From the NCBI GenBank assembly GCA_900541175.1, contig UQIT01000002.1, forward strand, positions 62,001 through 126,000: a stretch of DNA of 64,000 bases, given 5' to 3'. The translations under genes and the position numbers were made by a program. Source of the DNA: an uncultured Collinsella sp. (GTDB lineage: Bacteria > Actinomycetota > Coriobacteriia > Coriobacteriales > Coriobacteriaceae). Shown piece after piece: positions 59,236 to 64,000 of the stretch; position 1 is the stretch's first letter, and each line of letters starts with the position of its first letter. Below the pieces are notes generated by a model. That model did not search any database. It was not told where the DNA came from and worked only from the letters and a program-made list of their open reading frames with translations.

Positions 59236-59484
59236 TTAGAGCGAGAGGTTTCTGATCGACGTAACGCAGGAGGCCTCATCTACGCCCGAAACGCGGAAGA
59301 TGATGTCCTCGCCGCACTCGCCGTAGAGAGCCATGAGTCCCATAACATCGCGGCCATCCGTGTGGCGATCGCCGATGCCGACTGACACGTCGCTACGATG
59401 CTTGGCAATGATGTCATAGAGCAGCGCAACCGGGCGGGCATGTAATCCCAACGGATCTTTAATCGTCTTTGTAAACTCGACCAT
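59236..59484 (-). CDS. HPr-family phosphocarrier-like protein
   Basis: An 82-aa protein with the HPr fold. The phospho-His motif is GLHARP (His near residue 15), as in PTS HPr. The regulatory site normally Lys-Ser-Ile-Met-Gly is Arg-Asp-Val-Met-Gly, i.e. Asp where HPr kinase would phosphorylate Ser46. The start at 59484 follows GGAGGAG; the longer frame adds eight codons. It stands alone with its own terminator, away from ptsI, so it may be an additional HPr or a regulatory relative. Confidence 0.82.
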   Translation of the reverse strand: MVEFTKTIKDPLGLHARPVALLYDIIAKHRSDVSVGIGDRHTDGRDVMGLMALYGECGEDIIFRVSGVDEASCVTSIRNLSL

Positions 59485-59583
59485 GTCTCCTCCCACGACA
59501 TCGCACATTCGGCCGGCAAAACCCAGCCACGTGGTAGCTATTGTACCGTTAGATGCTTCTCGAGAGCTCCTCTGAACACCTCG

Positions 59584-59801
59584 TGGTCAAAAAGTGGCAA
59601 ATATGAGTACTGTCACCAATTTAGTAGCAGCAAAATCGAGAGCAAATTGCCTAATTTGAGCGATTCGAAGAGGTTGAAAGCCGTCAAACGCCCTTTAAAG
59701 GGGGCTAGATAAATTGATTATGAGCCCATTTTCGCTCAGAGCAGGCCGAAAAATATGACACCTCTTTTGCAACAGTACTCATATTTGGTATTTTTTGACC
59801 A
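59584..59801. repeat. 218-bp element with 30-bp terminal inverted repeats
   Basis: The left arm starts TGGTCAAAAA and ends CAAATATGAGTACTGT; the complement of the right arm agrees at 27 of 30 positions. No ORF of note inside. It fills the gap between the HPr and permease genes. Confidence 0.85.
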
Positions 59802-59831
59802 CAGGGTCCAAAACCATGCTCCAAAACACAA

Positions 59832-59859
59832 AAGGAGGGGCCTCGTAAGGCCCCTCCTT
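59832..59859 (-). terminator. Terminator of the APC permease gene
   Basis: AAGGAGGGGCCT pairs with AGGCCCCTCCTT, followed by TTGTGTTTTGG on the minus strand. Confidence 0.85.
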
Positions 59860-59906
59860 AGGAAAGGGAATCGATTTATTCCACAGCCGTAGATTAATCC
59901 TAGCCG

Positions 59907-61370
59907 CTACTCCATCATGTCGAGGACGGAGGGGCGAAGCTCGTTCTCAGCAGCCTCGGGATCGGTTTCGCGCAGGCGGTTGATGTAGCGGTTGTACCAC
60001 ATCACGGCAAGGCCCAGGAAGACAACCACGCCGCCGACGTTGTAGACCAGCGTCAGCCACAGAGGCTGATCGAGCGGAATGGTGCCGCAGATAAGCACGA
60101 AGCAGAAGACCACAAGCAGGAATGCAGCAATGACCAGGCCAAAGGTGCGCGAACCCATGCGGAAGCCACGGGGAGCAGCGTCGAAGTTCTTGCGCAACAT
60201 AAAGTAGGCAAGCAGGATCAGCAGCGGCGGGAGCAGAGCGGTGGCAGCCGTCATGTTGGTGACGATCATGAGCAGGTCGTCGAGGTTACCGGAGCCCAGG
60301 GCCGGGATGATCAGGATGGGGACGACGATGGCGAACTGCAGCCAGGCAGCGCGGGCGGGAATGCCGTGCTCGTTGAGCTCGACGATCTTGCTACCAAAGA
60401 CACCCTTGGGGATCTCGGTGAAGAAAACCTTGATGGGAGCGGAGGTCCACATCATGAGGGAGCCCAGCGTGGCGGCGAGAAGGATCAGGCCGATGGCGCG
60501 CGTAGACACTTCCATGGGAATGCCAAAGTGGGCAAAGACAGCGCCGAATACGTCGAAGATACCGGTGGAGATGGCAACGCCGCCCTCGGGGATGAACAGG
60601 TTAACCAGCAGCGAAGCGCCTGCATACAGAAGGCCGATGGTCAGACCGGCGATAACGACGGTGCGCACGAAGGCCTTGACGCCGCCCTTGAGGTCGTTAA
60701 GGAACACGCCGACAGACTCAGCGCCGCCAACGCCCTGGATGATCCAGGCAAGCGTACCGAAGAAGCCCCACGCAGTTGCGAAGTTGCTCATGTCGGGAGC
60801 CATGTTAGCGGGAGTAGGAGCCGTAGCGAACTCAACGCCGCCAAAGGCAGCAGCCAGGGACAGCAGGATGAACACGGCGGTCAGGCCGAGAGCCGCGGTC
60901 GAACCGAAGGAGGAAATGGAGCCGATCCACTTAGCGCCCTTGGTCGAAACCCACGTGGCGATAGCAAAGACAACGATCTCGATAATGGTGATCCACAGCT
61001 GCGAAAGCTCGGCGTTGGCACCAAAGAACACGTAGCTCGCGTAGATGATGACGTTGGGCAGGACGGACGCAAAGAAGAACAGGTTAACGAACCAGTAGCT
61101 AAATGCCGTCAGGAACGCCCAGCGGCCGCCCATCGAGGTCTTGACCCATGCGTACACGCCCGACTCGGAGTCCTTGTTAAGGCCGACGAACTCGGCGGTA
61201 ACCAGGGTATAGGGGACAAAGTACAAAAGCGTGGCGAAGAAGAACGACGGCGCGGCTGCTAAGCCGATGGCCGCGTTGTTGTTGATGATGTTCTTGATAC
61301 CGAACACGGCGGCGACCGTCATGCCCAGCAGAGCGAACGAACCAATCGTTCCTCGTTTTTCAGAGCTCAT
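59907..61370 (-). CDS. APC-family amino acid permease or antiporter
   Basis: Membrane protein of 487 aa with about 12 hydrophobic segments. APC features are the unwound first helix (MTVAAVFGIKNIINN), ESGVYAWVKTSMGGRWAFL, and the central GGVKAFVRTVVIAG. It is closest in style to glutamate/GABA or basic-amino-acid exchangers, but the substrate cannot be read. The start at 61370 follows GGGAGGG. It is in its own unit, though it lies 153 nt after the ebgC stop on the same strand. Confidence 0.87.
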   Translation of the reverse strand: MSSEKRGTIGSFALLGMTVAAVFGIKNIINNNAAIGLAAAPSFFFATLLYFVPYTLVTAEFVGLNKDSESGVYAWVKTSMGGRWAFLTAFSYWFVNLFFFASVLPNVIIYASYVFFGANAELSQLWITIIEIVVFAIATWVSTKGAKWIGSISSFGSTAALGLTAVFILLSLAAAFGGVEFATAPTPANMAPDMSNFATAWGFFGTLAWIIQGVGGAESVGVFLNDLKGGVKAFVRTVVIAGLTIGLLYAGASLLVNLFIPEGGVAISTGIFDVFGAVFAHFGIPMEVSTRAIGLILLAATLGSLMMWTSAPIKVFFTEIPKGVFGSKIVELNEHGIPARAAWLQFAIVVPILIIPALGSGNLDDLLMIVTNMTAATALLPPLLILLAYFMLRKNFDAAPRGFRMGSRTFGLVIAAFLLVVFCFVLICGTIPLDQPLWLTLVYNVGGVVVFLGLAVMWYNRYINRLRETDPEAAENELRPSVLDMME

Positions 61371-61523
61371 AAGCCCTCCCAATCATCTATTAAATGTCAT
61401 CTAAACCCGTCCGAGCTGCAAGTGCAAACACGGACGGCGCACCTGCTAAGGGGAATGGGGAAAAGGGAGTCAACAAAGCCATCCCCCTTAACGGCGCGAA
61501 GCAAACGTCCAGGCGGACGAATA

Positions 61524-61979
61524 CTACTTGTTGGGGAAGGAATAACCTTCGACCGTCACGTGCAGTACCACGACGCGGGGATCCGCGGCATCGGCCACGA
61601 CACGGTAGGCCTCGTCAATTTCGACGACGGCAACGCCGCCGGCGGGAATCGTCACGGTCTCCCCCGCCCCCTCAAAGCGCTCGCGATCATCGATATCGCT
61701 GTAAGCGCGGGTGCAGGTGAGGCCTGCCTTGGGGGCAACCTCGACGGTCAGGTCGCCGTCGAGCGGAGCGAGCACGGCATGGTAGCGACGGTGACCGACC
61801 AGGTCGGCGGTTGCGGCCTCGCGGGCATAGACCCACCAGTACACCAGCGAGTCGCCGATGGAGTACGCCACATCGTGCTGCAGTTCAGAAACGCCGTCGA
61901 GCGCCTGGCCGGTACGCATCCACTTCTTGACGGACTTCATCTGAGCGTCGAAATCGGCGCGCGAGTTAAAGACATGCAT
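61524..61979 (-). CDS. Beta-galactosidase small subunit (EbgC/YhcH-like)
   Basis: A 151-aa cupin-like protein of the DUF386/EbgC family; GHRRYHAVLAPLDGDLTVEVAP is the typical His-rich strand pair. EbgC is required for full activity of the EbgA beta-galactosidase. It begins 3 nt after the ebgA-like stop, so the two are clearly cotranscribed. Confidence 0.85.
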   Translation of the reverse strand: MHVFNSRADFDAQMKSVKKWMRTGQALDGVSELQHDVAYSIGDSLVYWWVYAREAATADLVGHRRYHAVLAPLDGDLTVEVAPKAGLTCTRAYSDIDDRERFEGAGETVTIPAGGVAVVEIDEAYRVVADAADPRVVVLHVTVEGYSFPNK

Positions 61980-61982
61980 GGC

Positions 61983-64000
61983 TTATGCCTCCTTAATGGG
62001 TGCCAGCGCCTGAGCCAAATCGGCAGACGTCAGCGGTCGCAGGGACACCTCAAAGCTGAAGCTCTCAAAACGGGTGCGATAGGAATCGAGCACCTCGGAA
62101 CCCCAAGAGTTCGAGCCAAGGCCGAGCAGCTGGTCGTTGATGTTAACCGTGACCGTGTCGCCCGGAACAAGGTCGTAGACGTGCTTGGCATTATCAATAG
62201 CCTCGCAGCTATAGGGCCATGCCGAGAACGAGAACGGGTTGGAAGCGGCGTCGGCCGGACGAGTCACCAGCACGCCATCACCGTGGCTAGAGCGCAGGGC
62301 AACCCAGCGGGTACCCTCGCGGTTGGCACAGTCCTGAGGCATAACGTAGGGCGTGAACATGTCGTCGACCGTAGTGCGGTAATGACCGACCGGGTTGGCA
62401 CGCAGCGAGTCCGGATAGTTCTCGCCCGGGCCGTGGCCATACCACTCGACGGCACGATCGCAACCGGGAACCTCAAAGGAGATGCCGATGCGCGGGATAA
62501 TATCCGAATAGTCGCCGTAGGGCTCGCCGGAAACCTTGAGGTCGACGCGGCCACTCGGAAGCACGGTATAGACGAGCTCGACGCGCATGCCGAACGCGCG
62601 GACGGGAGGAGCGATACGCTGGCTCACGGTAACGACGACCGCATTGCCGTCCTGCTTCCAAGAAACCTTGCGGGTGGACGTCTGCATTACATCGATGAAG
62701 TTATCCTTCCACAGGGAGTCGTACTCCTGAGCGTGGTTATCGACGAGCGGATGCCAAAAACCAACCTGGGGACCAGAGGCCATGACGTCACGGCCGGATG
62801 CCTTCCACTTGCTCACGGTGCCGTTTACCTTGCTGAAGGTCAGCTCGCCGTTGAGGGAGTGAATGCGAATCTCCTGCTCGGTCTCCTCGACCGTAAGCTC
62901 AGGACGAGCTGGGGCGGCGATGGCCGGCGCCGGATGGTTTGCGATGGCAAACTGGCTTGCACCCAGCTGGAACATCGGCTCGCACCAGACGTGAGCGGCC
63001 ATGGTGTAGGCGCGCACGGTCAGCAGGGTCTCGCCTACCGCGGCCTCGCGAATCACCAGCGGAAGCTGGACGGACTCGCCGGGGGCAACCGCACCGGGCA
63101 TGAGCGTCTTGCGGCAGACCACGTCGCCGTCCACCAGGGTCTCCGCCGAGAGGCAAACATCCTCGAGGGTGGTAAACCAGCGCTTGTTGGTGACAGTCAG
63201 CTCGCCCGCCTCGGCGTCATAAGCCATGCGAACCGGGCAGATGACCTGGCCGTACTCGGTAAGGCCCGGGCTCGGCTGCTGCCAGGGGAACACCATGCCA
63301 TCGATGCAGAAGTTGCTGTTGTTGGGGTAATCGCCGTTGTCGCCGCCATACATATCGTAGGCAATGCCGTCCTCGGTCACAGCAGCCAGACCGTGGTCGC
63401 ACCATTCCCAGATAAACTGGCCTTGGATGCAATCCCAGCGATCGAAGACCTCCTGATACTCGGACAGGCCTCCGGGGCCGTTGCCCATGGAGTGACCGTA
63501 CTCGCAGTTGATGCGCGGCTTGGGGAATGGATGCTCACCAAAGTCGTTCATCTGCGACACGCGGGAGTACATGGTGGAGATAACGTCGACGGTATCGGCG
63601 TTGCGATCCTCCTCGTAATGGACCGGACGACCATCGAGCTCGTGAGCCTTGGCGTACATCGCGCGGATGTTGCAGCCATAGCCGCTCTCGTTGCCCATCG
63701 ACCACATAATGATGCAGGCGTGATTGCGCTCCTGCATCACCAGGCGCTCAATGCGGTCGACGTAGGCCGGCTCCCATGCCGGGTCGTCGGTGACCAGGGC
63801 GATATTGCCGATATTCTCGAAGCCGTGGCTCTCCATATCGGTCTCGGCGACCAGCATGATGCCATACTCGTCGCACAGCTCGTAAAAGCGCGGGTCGTTG
63901 GCGTAGTGGGACGTGCGCACCGCGTTGATGTTGTGCTGCTTCATGAGCTCCAGGTCGCGGCGCATGCGATCGAGGCCCACGGCGCGGCCCTTGTGATCGT
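61983..64000 (-). CDS. GH2 beta-galactosidase large subunit, EbgA-like (5' end beyond window)
   Basis: At least 672 aa are visible; the N-terminal sugar-binding domain is off the right edge. The TIM barrel contains INAVRTSHYAND, MVAETDMESHGF-like text, the acid/base Glu in WSMGNESGYG and the nucleophile Glu region in GQFIWEWCDHG. The C-terminal domains include the beta-sandwich (Bgal small chain) ending near LRPLTSADLAQAL. It hydrolyses beta-galactosides such as lactose. The small subunit gene follows directly. Confidence 0.93.
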   Translation of the reverse strand, partial: DHKGRAVGLDRMRRDLELMKQHNINAVRTSHYANDPRFYELCDEYGIMLVAETDMESHGFENIGNIALVTDDPAWEPAYVDRIERLVMQERNHACIIMWSMGNESGYGCNIRAMYAKAHELDGRPVHYEEDRNADTVDVISTMYSRVSQMNDFGEHPFPKPRINCEYGHSMGNGPGGLSEYQEVFDRWDCIQGQFIWEWCDHGLAAVTEDGIAYDMYGGDNGDYPNNSNFCIDGMVFPWQQPSPGLTEYGQVICPVRMAYDAEAGELTVTNKRWFTTLEDVCLSAETLVDGDVVCRKTLMPGAVAPGESVQLPLVIREAAVGETLLTVRAYTMAAHVWCEPMFQLGASQFAIANHPAPAIAAPARPELTVEETEQEIRIHSLNGELTFSKVNGTVSKWKASGRDVMASGPQVGFWHPLVDNHAQEYDSLWKDNFIDVMQTSTRKVSWKQDGNAVVVTVSQRIAPPVRAFGMRVELVYTVLPSGRVDLKVSGEPYGDYSDIIPRIGISFEVPGCDRAVEWYGHGPGENYPDSLRANPVGHYRTTVDDMFTPYVMPQDCANREGTRWVALRSSHGDGVLVTRPADAASNPFSFSAWPYSCEAIDNAKHVYDLVPGDTVTVNINDQLLGLGSNSWGSEVLDSYRTRFESFSFEVSLRPLTSADLAQALAPIKEA

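Noticed and set aside
18808..59801. Long inverted-repeat elements considered as retrons or insertion sequences
   Set aside because: No reverse transcriptase or transposase frame lies inside or beside any of them; they are too short to encode one.

Overview
This window looks like a chromosomal segment of a gut Coriobacteriia actinobacterium, most like Collinsella. The coding DNA is fairly GC-rich, there is a GlnR-type regulator beside glnA, and sortase-anchored pilins, Feo iron transport and many uronate-catabolism genes are present. The genus is an inference from gene content and style; no rRNA is present to confirm it. I found no tRNA, rRNA, CRISPR array, prophage or transposase gene.

Layout. 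1-7.0 kb: a minus-strand pilus operon (beta-helix adhesin, then two SpaA-like pilins; a sortase probably lies just off the left edge). 7.4-13.8 kb: HAD phosphatase, MFS exporter, a moaA / moaC-mobB molybdenum-cofactor pair, and an unclassified nuclease-like gene bracketed by identical palindromes. 14-23 kb: MATE exporter, MerR regulator, ligA with a coupled 59-codon ORF, HtrA protease, GlnR-like regulator and an unusual glutamine synthetase. 23-24 kb: a HepT/MntA toxin-antitoxin pair whose antitoxin has an extra RelB/DinJ-like N-terminus. 24-36 kb: the 2-keto-3-deoxygluconate (KDG) end of uronate metabolism (LacI regulator, kdgK, KDPG aldolase, two GntR regulators, an IlvD/Edd dehydratase, a gluconate-type permease, a KduD-like reductase and an RpiB-fold isomerase), interrupted by an AAA ATPase with a 10-bp tandem array in its leader. 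36-40 kb: two flavin oxidoreductases. 39.7-55.5 kb: a pectin/galacturonate locus, all on the minus strand: TIM-barrel protein, GH105, SGNH esterase, pectin methylesterase-esterase fusion, esterase, GH28, GPH transporter, uxaA, uxaB, uxaC and a LacI regulator. 55.6-59 kb: feoA-feoA-feoB plus a Cys-rich Feo accessory protein. 59.2-64 kb: HPr-like protein, APC permease, and an ebgC-ebgA beta-galactosidase that runs off the right edge.

How it works together. Pectic oligosaccharides are probably imported by the GPH carrier and then de-esterified and cut inside the cell, because none of the enzymes has a visible signal peptide. Saturated galacturonate goes through UxaC, UxaB and UxaA to KDG. Unsaturated uronate from GH105 goes through the RpiB-fold isomerase and the KduD-like reductase, also to KDG. 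KdgK and KDPG aldolase finish the route. Three of the pectin promoters and the kduD promoter carry the operator GTGAACGTTCAC, the likely target of the LacI protein at 54.4-55.5 kb.

Two patterns stand out. First, a direct repeat of AACGG half-sites spaced exactly 21 bp lies upstream of five transcription units (pilus, gluconate permease, GH105, GPH transporter, uxaC) in the same orientation, and suggests a shared activator. Second, the intergenic regions are packed with inverted-repeat elements: small palindrome families (33, 59 and 67 bp) present in several copies, and longer (110-218 bp) elements with 21-31-bp terminal inverted repeats, each with a different sequence.
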